Shown one piece after another: positions 1-5,846 of a stretch of 5,847 bases of DNA. The notes under the pieces are model-generated. The model searched no databases, was not told the DNA's origin, and worked only from the letters and a program-made list of their open reading frames with translations. The position numbers and the translations under genes are program-made. Numbering within the stretch: the first letter of the stretch is position 1; the number at the start of each line of letters is the position of its first letter. The stretch comes from an uncultured Collinsella sp. (GTDB lineage Bacteria > Actinomycetota > Coriobacteriia > Coriobacteriales > Coriobacteriaceae), in the NCBI GenBank assembly GCA_937989795.1, contig CALKBB010000385.1, forward strand, positions 1-5,847. Direction: 5' to 3'.

Positions 1-707
1 TTGCCATCGGCGGTGCTGGCAAACGGGGCGCCAAAGGTCGAGAAGTCGAGCGGTGCGATGAGGCCCTCGGGCGCATGGGTGACGCCCAGCGGGATACCGG
101 CGATAACGGCGACGATGATGCCGATGAGCAGCGAGCCCGGCACGTTGCGGGAAGCCAAGGCAACCGTCACGACGATGGAGATGATGCCGACGATAAAGGT
201 GGGGGAGGCGATGTCGCCCAGGCCGACGAGCGTACCGGCGCCAGTGGTGATGATGCCGGCGTCGCACAGGCCGATCATGGCGATAAACAGGCCCAGACCC
301 ACCGAGATGGCGTGGCGCAGGACCACGGGGATGGCGTCCATGATGGCCTCGCGCAGGCCGCAAAGGACGAGCAGCAAGATGACGATACCCTCGAGGAAGA
401 TAACGCTCATGGCCACGTGCCAGTCACCGCCGCACATGGTGGTGGCGATGCCCGCGATCATGGCGTTGATGCCCAGGCCCGACGCGCAGGCGAGCGGGCG
501 GTTTGCGAAGATGCCCATGCAGATGGTCATGATGCCGGCGCCCAGGCAGGTGGCGCAGGCGAGCGCGCCGCCGTCGATGCCGGCGCCGGAGAGTACCGCC
601 GGGTTGACGGCAATGATGTAGGCCATTGCCAGGAACGTTGTCAGTCCAGCGCGAAGTTCGGTCCCGATTGTGGACTTACGCTCGCTGACGTGAAATAGTT
701 CGTCCAT
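1..707 (-). CDS. NCS2 / AzgA-type purine (adenine/guanine/hypoxanthine) permease, N-terminal part; runs off left edge
   Basis: The minus strand is open from ATG at 707 to the window edge: 235 codons, with the C-terminal half missing because the window ends. The conceptual protein starts MDELFHVSER, and near residues 20-40 it shows the family signature GLTTFLAMAYIIAVNPAVL. The second family motif, normally APGMGLNA, appears at about 75-82 as ASGLGINA, so its proline is serine. A typical segment GLGLFIAMIGLCDAGIIT follows at about 138-154. Most of the rest is hydrophobic, consistent with an inner-membrane proton-coupled nucleobase importer. Family members usually have about 430-480 residues, so roughly half is seen. 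The start is supported by AAGGAAAGGG (minus strand, 713-722) five bases upstream. It is transcribed divergently from the deformylase-like gene. Family assignment is firm; the exact substrate (adenine, guanine or hypoxanthine) cannot be told from this part. Plus-strand open frames over this stretch are shadows. Confidence 0.87.
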   Translation of the reverse strand, partial: MDELFHVSERKSTIGTELRAGLTTFLAMAYIIAVNPAVLSGAGIDGGALACATCLGAGIMTICMGIFANRPLACASGLGINAMIAGIATTMCGGDWHVAMSVIFLEGIVILLLVLCGLREAIMDAIPVVLRHAISVGLGLFIAMIGLCDAGIITTGAGTLVGLGDIASPTFIVGIISIVVTVALASRNVPGSLLIGIIVAVIAGIPLGVTHAPEGLIAPLDFSTFGAPFASTADG

Positions 708-712
708 GCATA

Positions 713-722
713 CCCTTTCCTT
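713..722 (-). promoter_or_regulatory. Ribosome binding site of the purine permease
   Basis: The minus strand reads AAGGAAAGGG, then five bases, then the ATG at 707. This purine-rich site fixes the permease start. An overlapping ATG four bases further upstream is out of frame. Confidence 0.6.
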
Positions 723-762
723 GTTCGGCCCCGAGTTTAGGCCAATTGACACGAACTCACTC

Positions 763-768
763 ACTATA
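763..768 (-). promoter_or_regulatory. Possible -10 element for the purine permease
   Basis: The minus strand carries TATAGT, one mismatch from TATAAT, about 55 bases before the permease start. No good -35 hexamer lies at 16-18 bp; the best is GGAACA at 18 bp (787-792), which matches only three of six positions. I see no conserved purine-riboswitch core between here and the start codon. Weak, inferred from position and AT content. Confidence 0.3.
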
Positions 769-832
769 TCGCCTTTACAACCTTGCTGTTCCTCACATGT
801 TGATGTTCGGCGCTTTGTAGCGGACGGGCGGT

Positions 833-849
833 ATTTTCCGTATGAAAAT
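833..849. promoter_or_regulatory. Small inverted repeat at the -35 position of the deformylase-like gene, possible operator
   Basis: ATTTTC and GAAAAT are perfect 6-base inverted arms separated by CGTAT. The repeat lies where the -35 box of the downstream gene would be, given the TATACT at 862-867. A regulator binding here could control the gene, but arms this short and AT-rich can arise by chance. No known operator is recognised. Confidence 0.25.
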
Positions 850-861
850 GTGTGGGTACCG

Positions 862-867
862 TATACT
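862..867 (+). promoter_or_regulatory. Possible -10 element for the deformylase-like gene
   Basis: TATACT, one mismatch from TATAAT, lies 33 bases before the ATG at 901. No clear -35 hexamer is present at 16-18 bp upstream, where a short inverted repeat is found instead. If real, the promoter may be weak or activator-dependent. The spacing gives a short 5' leader containing the GGAGG ribosome site. Confidence 0.4.
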
Positions 868-890
868 TAAGCAGTTACAACGACCCCTAT

Positions 891-895
891 GGAGG
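891..895 (+). promoter_or_regulatory. Ribosome binding site that decides the start of the deformylase-like gene
   Basis: GGAGG sits five bases before ATG 901. An in-frame ATG at 889 overlaps this site and would add four residues (MEER). Using it would require initiating on the Shine-Dalgarno itself, so 901 is preferred. The protein then begins MIKELCHDE, as short deformylases of this type usually do. Confidence 0.8.
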
Positions 896-900
896 AACGT

Positions 901-1320
901 ATGATTAAAGAGCTCTGCCACGACGAGGCTATTCTGTCCCAGCGTTGCGAGGTCGCGACCGTCGAGGACGAGTCGGTGGCACAGGACCTGATCGATACCA
1001 TCAAGTCGCTTGACGATGCCGGCTGCCTTGCCGCCAACCAGATCGGCGTCACCAAGAAGGTCTGCGTCTACCTGGACGATGCCGGCGAGCCCCATGTGCT
1101 CTACAACCCCCGCCTGGTGTTTGGCCTGGGTGCCAGCAAGATGGAGGAGAGCTGCCTGACGCACGAGGAGGTCACCAAGTCCACGCGTTACATCAAGTGC
1201 AAGGTTGCCTTTGACCAGATCGTCGACGGCAAGATGAAGGAGTGCCGCCGCGACTACGCGGGCTTTGAGGCACAAATGATCCAGCATATGATCGACCACT
1301 GCTTAGGCAAACTCGTCTAG
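901..1320 (+). CDS. def: Short peptide deformylase family protein lacking the catalytic glutamate
   Basis: This 139-residue protein belongs to the peptide deformylase family, whose active members remove formyl groups from N-terminal formyl-methionine using an Fe/Zn ion. Motif 1 (GxGLAAxQ) appears as GCLAANQIGV at residues 41-50, with Gln47. Motif 2 (EGCLS) appears as ESCLT at 83-87, with metal ligand Cys85. Motif 3 (QHExDH) appears as QHMIDH at 128-133: metal ligands His129 and His133 are kept, but the glutamate that acts as general base is Met130. The codon is ATG where GAA/GAG is expected, at least two base changes, so a single miscall does not explain it. The protein is shorter than E. coli Def (about 169 residues) and resembles short clostridial-type deformylases, also in the ESCL and DHC segments. 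It may have little or altered activity, and a canonical def gene probably lies elsewhere. It ends 35 bases before a strong terminator, so it is probably monocistronic. The family is clear; the function is uncertain. Confidence 0.85.
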   Translation: MIKELCHDEAILSQRCEVATVEDESVAQDLIDTIKSLDDAGCLAANQIGVTKKVCVYLDDAGEPHVLYNPRLVFGLGASKMEESCLTHEEVTKSTRYIKCKVAFDQIVDGKMKECRRDYAGFEAQMIQHMIDHCLGKLV

Positions 1321-1355
1321 AGCGGTTCAATTGGGGACCGAATTTGCGGTCTTTG

Positions 1356-1400
1356 AGCCCGGGTATGACATTGTTGTCATGTCCGGGCTTTTGTGTTTAG
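1356..1400 (+). terminator. Rho-independent terminator after the deformylase-like gene
   Basis: Arms 1356-1370 and 1375-1389 form a 15-bp stem (AGCCCGG... pairing with ...CCGGGCT, two G-U wobbles) with loop TTGT, followed by TTTTGTGTTT. A weaker hairpin (GACCG/CGGTC, 1336-1351) lies just before it. The T-run is only on the plus-strand side, so it terminates rightward transcripts. It separates the deformylase-like gene from bsh. Confidence 0.88.
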
Positions 1401-1445
1401 CGCCTTTTTGTTTGGTGACAATAAGCTTAGCAAGAACGTAAGGCT

Positions 1446-1451
1446 AGGAGG
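1446..1451 (+). promoter_or_regulatory. Ribosome binding site of bsh
   Basis: A full AGGAGG lies four bases before ATG 1456. This selects 1456 over upstream in-frame starts that would add 21 residues and bury the catalytic cysteine. A start inside the preceding terminator T-run (GTG, 1393) is ruled out. I could not identify a convincing -35/-10 pair between 1400 and 1445. Confidence 0.85.
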
Positions 1452-1455
1452 CGCT

Positions 1456-2421
1456 ATGTGCACGAGTATTCGATTTACCGATGATTCCGGCCACATGTAT
1501 CTGGGACGCAATCTCGACTGGAGCTTTGACTACGGCCAACAGGTTCGCGTGATGCCGCGCGGGTTTCACATTCCGTATTCGTTTATCGACGACGCGACAG
1601 CGGCACACGCGGTGATCGGTATGTGCATCGATTACAAGAACTACCCTATGTTCTTCGATTGCGGCAACGATGCGGGCCTCGCCGTGGCGGGCCTCAATTT
1701 CCCGGGTTATGCCGAGTATGCCGAGGGGCCGGTTGATGGAAAGACCAATATCGCGGCCTATGAGTTTCCCCTGTGGGTGGCAGCGACGTTCTCGACGGTC
1801 GATGAGGTCGAGGCCGCGCTGCGCGACACGGTGATTGTCGCCAAATCTGCCGGAGAGGGGCTGGGCGTGTCGCTGCTCCATTGGATTATCGGCGACAGCC
1901 AGCGTAGCATCGTGGTCGAGATGATGGCTGACGGCCTGCATGTATACGACGATCCGGTCGACACCCTTGCCAACCAGCCGACCTTCCCGTGGCACATGGA
2001 AAACCTCCGCACCTATATCACCGCCACAAGCGATTTTCCGCAGACGGCGACATGGCGTGGCGCCGAGCTCAAGCCCTATGGCGCGGGTGCCGGCATGCGC
2101 GGTATTCCGGGTGACTGCTATTCGCCGAGCCGTTTTGTAAAGGCGGCGTATCTCAATGCCAATTACCCGCAAAAGGAGAGCGAGACCGAAAACGTCGTCC
2201 GTATGTTCCGCTCGCTCGAGGGCGTGGTGATGATTGAGGGGGCGTCCAGGATGGGCGATGGCAAGTTCGAGAAGACTATCTACACCGGATGCTTTAGCGC
2301 GCGCACGGGCAATTATTACTACGCGATGTATGGGGATCCGTCGATTCGCTACGTGAGCCTGATGGATGCCGAGGGCGCGAGCCCCGATAGACTCGTGGTT
2401 CCCGAGCCGCGTCGTTCGTAG
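1456..2421 (+). CDS. bsh: Bile salt hydrolase (conjugated bile acid hydrolase, choloylglycine hydrolase family)
   Basis: This 321-residue cytoplasmic Ntn hydrolase cleaves the amide bond of glycine- or taurine-conjugated bile acids (EC 3.5.1.24). Removal of Met1 exposes the nucleophile Cys2 (MCTSIRF), and no signal peptide precedes it. Other expected active-site residues are present: Arg18 and Asp21 in GRNLDW, Asn81 in GLNFPGY, Asn173 in ANQPTF, and Arg226 in SPSRFV. The last two are two positions earlier than in the Bifidobacterium longum enzyme (N175, R228). Long stretches, such as HMENLR, GIPGD and PSRFV, match that enzyme as I remember it, and the length fits (about 317). The residue before Asn173 is Ala where the B. 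longum enzyme has Thr. Penicillin V acylases share the fold, but GRNLDW plus the NQPTF region favour a bile salt hydrolase. Glycine versus taurine preference cannot be judged. It lies between a terminator and a convergent hairpin, so it is probably transcribed alone. It indicates life in the vertebrate gut. Confidence 0.93.
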   Translation: MCTSIRFTDDSGHMYLGRNLDWSFDYGQQVRVMPRGFHIPYSFIDDATAAHAVIGMCIDYKNYPMFFDCGNDAGLAVAGLNFPGYAEYAEGPVDGKTNIAAYEFPLWVAATFSTVDEVEAALRDTVIVAKSAGEGLGVSLLHWIIGDSQRSIVVEMMADGLHVYDDPVDTLANQPTFPWHMENLRTYITATSDFPQTATWRGAELKPYGAGAGMRGIPGDCYSPSRFVKAAYLNANYPQKESETENVVRMFRSLEGVVMIEGASRMGDGKFEKTIYTGCFSARTGNYYYAMYGDPSIRYVSLMDAEGASPDRLVVPEPRRS

Positions 2422-2446
2422 CCGTTAGCTTTACTGCAATGCAAAT

Positions 2447-2478
2447 CGGCCCTGCGTCTCCCGTGAGATGCAGGGCCG
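2447..2478. terminator. Hairpin between convergent bsh and kup, probable bidirectional terminator
   Basis: Arms 2447-2460 and 2465-2478 (CGGCCCTGCGTCTC pairing with GAGATGCAGGGCCG, one G-U wobble) form a 14-bp stem with loop CCGT. It lies 25 bases past the bsh stop and 22 bases past the kup stop. The following T content is modest on both sides (GTTGATTTG on plus, ATTTGCATTG on minus), so efficiency is uncertain, but stem strength and position fit shared termination. Confidence 0.7.
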
Positions 2479-2500
2479 CTGTCGTTGATTTGTGACGTCG

Positions 2501-4750
2501 CTAGAAGTTGGCGTCGTTGAGTTGTTCGCTCTCGAGGCCGTCGAGCAGTTGCTGTTCGGGCGTATCGGCGACGCTCTCGAGTAACTCGGTGGGGTCGACG
2601 TTCATGTTCCTACCGGCTTCGTTGCCGTTGACCAGGTCGTCCGAGAAGATATCGACTTCCATTTCCTCGGCCTCTTCGATCTGAACCTCGAGCGGCACCT
2701 GGGTGCGCACGAGCTTAACGGCCGGGCGCATGCGGGCAAACAGCGGCACGTACTCGATGATGATGGCCGAGTTCTCAAGACCGTACCAGCGTGCCGGGCT
2801 TCCGCAGGCGCGGCGGACGGCGTACTTGATGGCCATCACGCGGTGGTCATTGCGGTTGATGTCCGTTTCGGGGGCAAGCATCTTGCGCAGCATGCAAAAA
2901 CGGAAGTCGCCCACGTTGCCGCGCGTCTCGTAGATGGAGTAGGTGTGATGCTGCGGCGGCAGCTCGCCCGATGCCATCAAGTCGCCAACAATCTGGCGCA
3001 GGTAGGCATTGATGCGCTGGTTGACCTTAAAGCCCAGGTCCAAGCGCACGCGGAACAAAAAGTCCGTGCCAAAGGTCTCGACGGAATACTCGTGCGTATA
3101 GGGCTCGTCGGTAACGTGCACGTTGATGAACCAGTATGCCTTGGCGCGCTTGGGATGCTTATCCAAGATGGAATAGAGCACGTCGCGGTCGAGTGTGAGT
3201 GGATCGGGGCTGTTGGTGAGGAACACCAGATTGTCGGCGAGCACGGGGTAGGTCTCGTCGTTGCGCAGGCGGTTGAGCTGATCGATGTACTTGGAGACGG
3301 GCAGCAGGATCGTTTGCGTGCGCTCGATGGCGGTACCGCGACGCCACACGTACATAAGGCCAAACAGCAGTGCGGCCAGGAAGATCATCACATAACCGCC
3401 GTCAAAGAACATGGTGAGGCACGAGGCGAAGAAGCACAGCTCAATGGCACCGAAGAGCAGGGCGAAGACGCAGGCGCCCAGCTTATGTTTCATGATGCCG
3501 GCAATATAGCTCGTCAAAAGCGTCGTGGTCATGAGCATGGTCACGGTGATGGCGAGGCCATAGGCGCTCTCCATGCGCTCGGAGTTTTGGAACAGCAGCA
3601 CGATGAAGATGCAGCCGACCCACATGATGTTGTTGACGAGCGGAATATAGAGCTGGCCCTTGGTGTCGCTGGGGTAGTGGATGCGCAGGTGCGGCATAAG
3701 GTTGAGACGCGTGGCCTCGGATACCAGCGAGAACGAGCCGGTGATGAGCGCCTGCGAGGCGATGATGGCCGCCACGGCCGAAAGCACGATGGCAAAGGGG
3801 CGCAGGGGCTCGGGGAGCATCATATAGAACGGGTTAACGATATCCATTGCGAGCATCTGGGGATCGGAATTGTTGGCAAGCAGCCAAGCGCCCTGACCCA
3901 GATAGTTAAGGATGAGGGCCGCCTTTACGAATGGCCAGGATGCGTAAATGTTAGCCTTGCCCACGTGACCCATGTCCGAGTAGAGGGCCTCGGCGCCGGT
4001 CGTCGACAGAAAGACGAAGCCGAGCACCATGATGCCCGAGTGGTTGATGGGCGAGAACAGGAACATGATGCCGCGGATGGGGTTGAGCGCGCGTAGGATG
4101 GACAGGTTGCCGAGCATGTTGAACAGGCCGGCGCCTGCCAGGAACAGGAACCACAGCGTCATGAGCGGGCCGAACAGCTTGCCGATCGACGAGGTACCGG
4201 CGCGCTGCATGGCAAACAGGCCGCAGACAATGATGATGGTGATGATGATTACGTTGGTCTGTCCGTCACCCAAAAGCGCATGGCCCCACTCGATAGTGCG
4301 CAAGCCCTCGATGGCCGTGGTAACCGTGACGGCGGGGGTGAGGATGCCGTCGGCGAGCAGCGCCGCGCCGCCGATCATGGCGGGAAGGATCAGCCACGGC
4401 GCCACTTTGCGCACCAAACTAAACAGGGCGAAGATGCCGCCCTCGTTGTGGTTATCGGCCTTCATGGCGATAACAACGTACTTGACCGTGGTCACGAGCG
4501 TCATGGTCCAGATGACAAGCGAAAGCGCTCCCAAGATCATGTCTTCGCTGACGGTACCGATGCCGCCGTTGTTGGCGACGATTGATTTCATGGTGTACAT
4601 GGGGCTCGTGCCGATGTCGCCATAGACGACGCCGAGCGTTACGAGCAGCATGCCAGCGGAGAGGGGAATGGCTCCGTGCCCGCCCTGCCCATGCTGGCCT
4701 TGGAGGTTTGCCTCCAGTTTGGTGTGTGCCACGTGGACTCCCTTAGACAT
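2501..4750 (-). CDS. kup: Kup/HAK/KT-family low-affinity potassium uptake protein
   Basis: This 749-residue integral membrane protein imports K+, probably by H+ symport as known for E. coli Kup. Residues about 32-470 hold some twelve hydrophobic segments with the family motifs: VVYGDIGTSP (41-50), ADNHNEGGIFAL (98-109), GGAALLADGILTPAV (127-141, where LYGDG is usual), TGAEALYSDMGH (251-262) and ASQALITGSFSL (331-342). Residues about 480-687 form the cytoplasmic C-terminal domain (KRAKAYWFINVHVTDEPYTHEY). The last 62 residues are strongly acidic, with 19 Asp/Glu and one Arg, and the N-terminus has a Gly/Gln/His-rich stretch before the first helix. E. coli Kup has about 622 residues, so much of the excess is in the tail and an expanded cytoplasmic domain. 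The start ATG 4750 has AGAGG four bases upstream. No c-di-AMP (ydaO) riboswitch is recognisable in the 139-base leader. The gene converges on bsh and lies downstream of a DMT transporter, with a palindrome between. The large plus-strand open frame over 2843-4096 is a shadow. Confidence 0.95.
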   Translation of the reverse strand: MSKGVHVAHTKLEANLQGQHGQGGHGAIPLSAGMLLVTLGVVYGDIGTSPMYTMKSIVANNGGIGTVSEDMILGALSLVIWTMTLVTTVKYVVIAMKADNHNEGGIFALFSLVRKVAPWLILPAMIGGAALLADGILTPAVTVTTAIEGLRTIEWGHALLGDGQTNVIIITIIIVCGLFAMQRAGTSSIGKLFGPLMTLWFLFLAGAGLFNMLGNLSILRALNPIRGIMFLFSPINHSGIMVLGFVFLSTTGAEALYSDMGHVGKANIYASWPFVKAALILNYLGQGAWLLANNSDPQMLAMDIVNPFYMMLPEPLRPFAIVLSAVAAIIASQALITGSFSLVSEATRLNLMPHLRIHYPSDTKGQLYIPLVNNIMWVGCIFIVLLFQNSERMESAYGLAITVTMLMTTTLLTSYIAGIMKHKLGACVFALLFGAIELCFFASCLTMFFDGGYVMIFLAALLFGLMYVWRRGTAIERTQTILLPVSKYIDQLNRLRNDETYPVLADNLVFLTNSPDPLTLDRDVLYSILDKHPKRAKAYWFINVHVTDEPYTHEYSVETFGTDFLFRVRLDLGFKVNQRINAYLRQIVGDLMASGELPPQHHTYSIYETRGNVGDFRFCMLRKMLAPETDINRNDHRVMAIKYAVRRACGSPARWYGLENSAIIIEYVPLFARMRPAVKLVRTQVPLEVQIEEAEEMEVDIFSDDLVNGNEAGRNMNVDPTELLESVADTPEQQLLDGLESEQLNDANF

Positions 4751-4754
4751 CTGG

Positions 4755-4759
4755 CCTCT
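4755..4759 (-). promoter_or_regulatory. Ribosome binding site of kup
   Basis: The minus strand reads AGAGG followed by CCAG and then the ATG at 4750. Spacing is four bases. It supports the N-terminus MSKGVHVAH, about 30 residues before the first membrane helix. Confidence 0.6.
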
Positions 4760-4787
4760 GCCAAGGGCAGTAGACCTTTATGCCATC

Positions 4788-4814
4788 TTTATACATATAA
4801 GAGCAGTTTGGCAC
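4788..4814 (-). promoter_or_regulatory. Possible kup promoter (AT-rich -10 region)
   Basis: On the minus strand an AT-rich stretch (4785-4800) contains TATAAA at 4788-4793, 37 bases before the kup start. The best upstream hexamer is GTGCCA at 4809-4814, four of six matches to TTGACA but with only a 15-base spacer. The -10 position is plausible and the -35 is doubtful. The 24-bp palindrome at 4832-4855 lies just upstream. Confidence 0.33.
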
Positions 4815-4831
4815 ATCGGGGTGTTTTAGAC

Positions 4832-4855
4832 AATAATCCCCAGCTGGGGATTATT
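4832..4855. repeat. Perfect 24-bp palindrome in the kup leader, candidate operator or small terminator
   Basis: The half-site AATAATCCCCAG is followed directly by its exact reverse complement, so all 24 bases are symmetric. It lies 34 bases past the DMT transporter stop and 81 bases before kup. Perfect even symmetry with AT-rich flanks and a CCCC-AGCT-GGGG centre suits a dimeric regulator. As RNA it could also fold into a 10-bp stem with loop AGCU, but only ATTATTGTCT follows on the minus strand, so it would be a weak terminator. No known operator is recognised. Confidence 0.6.
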
Positions 4856-4889
4856 CATGTACGCAGGTGGCATTTCAAAGCAGGGGCTG

Positions 4890-5801
4890 TTAGGCGCGTG
4901 CTGCCTGAGCGATGCCGGTCTTGGCACCTGCGCGTTTGCCGGCGAGTTCGCAAAAGATCGCGCCGCCGATGATAAGTGCGGCACCCATCAGACGGACCGG
5001 CGTTATGGCTTCGCCTAAAAGGACGGCCGAGAACACGACGGCCGAAAGCGGCTCGAGGTAGCCGACGACCGCGACAGTCTGGACGGGCAGCTTAGCGACA
5101 GCACTAAAGTAGAGCAGGCAGCCAATGCCGGTGTTGACGACGCCGAGCATGACGACGGCGCGCCAATCAATACTGGCGGCGACGCCGACGGACAGGAATG
5201 AGGGGGCGCCCTGCGTGATGAGCGTGAGGACCAGCGCGGTCACAAAGGCGGCGCTCACCTGGAGCGTGGAGTTTTCGAGGCCTTCGATGTGTGGCGCACC
5301 CTTGCTGGCGATGACCATCAGCGCATAGCAAAATGCCGAGGCGATGCCGCAGGCGATACCCGCAATGGGCATATTGCCGCCTAGACCTTGCGCTGCAATG
5401 AGAAAAGCGCCGCAGGCGACGGCGATAAACCCGGCGATTTTGCCGCCGGTCAGTTTTTCGCCAAAGATGAGCGGGGAGAGGGCCATGACGATGATGGGGC
5501 CGCAGTAGTACAGCAGCGAGGAAACGCCGACGCCGATCGTCTGGTAGGCTCGGAACAGAAAAATCCAGCTGGCGCCCAGCGCGGCTCCCGAGAGGAGGAG
5601 GGCTGCGGCTTCGCGGGGGCGAGATGGCGCCTGCAACTTATGGTGTTGGGTAGTGGCGAGGATGGTTATAAGCGAGAGGGCTCCCAGAAAAGTGCGCAGC
5701 AGCACGATATCGGAGCTCGGCAGTGCGATAGCTGCGGCGATGATGCCGTTAGAGCCAAACAACAGTAATGCTGCTAAGTATGTAAACAGTCCGTTGTTCA
5801 T
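4890..5801 (-). CDS. DMT superfamily transporter with two EamA domains
   Basis: This 303-residue inner-membrane protein has about ten hydrophobic helices in two tandem EamA repeats, roughly residues 7-137 and 147-286. Each repeat ends with the recognisable signature: YCGPIIVMALSPLIFGEKLT (99-118) and GYLEPLSAVVFSAVLLGEAI (247-266). The length matches the usual 280-310. The family moves metabolites such as amino acids, nucleosides or other small molecules, usually outward. The sequence alone does not show the substrate. The short tail after the last helix is basic (GKRAGAK), consistent with a cytoplasmic end. The start ATG 5801 has AGAGGGGA nine bases upstream (minus strand, 5811-5818). It lies upstream of kup on the same strand, but 139 bases and a palindrome separate them, so joint transcription is possible and not shown. 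The promoter is probably at or past the right edge. Confidence 0.92.
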   Translation of the reverse strand: MNNGLFTYLAALLLFGSNGIIAAAIALPSSDIVLLRTFLGALSLITILATTQHHKLQAPSRPREAAALLLSGAALGASWIFLFRAYQTIGVGVSSLLYYCGPIIVMALSPLIFGEKLTGGKIAGFIAVACGAFLIAAQGLGGNMPIAGIACGIASAFCYALMVIASKGAPHIEGLENSTLQVSAAFVTALVLTLITQGAPSFLSVGVAASIDWRAVVMLGVVNTGIGCLLYFSAVAKLPVQTVAVVGYLEPLSAVVFSAVLLGEAITPVRLMGAALIIGGAIFCELAGKRAGAKTGIAQAARA

Positions 5802-5810
5802 GCGCTGACA

Positions 5811-5818
5811 TCCCCTCT
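5811..5818 (-). promoter_or_regulatory. Ribosome binding site of the DMT transporter
   Basis: The minus strand reads AGAGGGGA, nine bases before ATG 5801. An ATG overlapping the end of this site is out of frame and is not used. Confidence 0.6.
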
Positions 5819-5824
5819 ATATCC

Positions 5825-5846
5825 GAACATGTTCACTATGGGTGAA
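5825..5846. promoter_or_regulatory. Two overlapping small inverted repeats upstream of the DMT transporter, possible operator
   Basis: GAACATGTTC at 5825-5834 is a perfect 10-base palindrome. It overlaps TTCAC-TATGG-GTGAA at 5832-5846, which has perfect 5-base arms. Both lie 24-45 bases before the transporter start, where a regulator could block transcription. The spacing does not fit the actinobacterial/Bacillus LexA site (GAAC-N4-GTTC). No regulator gene is visible in the window, and the region is cut by the edge. Confidence 0.3.

Noticed and set aside
1..698. Two long plus-strand open frames (1-621 and 75-698)
   Set aside because: They lie antisense to the purine permease and give low-complexity products rich in Met/Pro or Asp/Gly/His, typical of reverse-strand shadows in GC-rich DNA. 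The minus-strand reading has clear family motifs and a ribosome site.
708..890. Purine riboswitch or PurR box upstream of the permease
   Set aside because: The conserved purine-riboswitch loops are not recognisable. CCGAACA-like words occur on the minus strand near 723-728 and 805-810, and on the plus strand near 5823, but they are not in the paired PurBox arrangement and a 6-base core is expected a few times by chance.
793..1299. Minus-strand open frame antisense to the deformylase-like gene
   Set aside because: No ribosome site or recognisable motif; the plus-strand frame carries three deformylase motifs in order.
1393..1455. A 21-residue N-terminal extension of the bile salt hydrolase
   Set aside because: It would begin inside the terminator T-run and prevent Cys2 from becoming the N-terminal nucleophile. 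AGGAGG four bases before 1456 marks the real start.
2843..4096. A 417-codon plus-strand open frame
   Set aside because: It is antisense to kup, with a His/Val/Glu-rich product lacking any recognisable domain. Kup motifs run through the opposite strand without interruption.
4751..4889. c-di-AMP (ydaO) riboswitch before kup
   Set aside because: Such elements often precede K+ transporter genes, but only 139 bases are available and no ydaO-like conserved core could be recognised.
4676..4972. 98-codon plus-strand open frame across the kup leader
   Set aside because: It overlaps the starts and ends of two well-supported minus-strand genes, has no ribosome site, and its product has no recognisable features.
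5825..5834. LexA (SOS) box at GAACATGTTC
   Set aside because: The Gram-positive LexA consensus needs four bases between GAAC and GTTC; here there are two.
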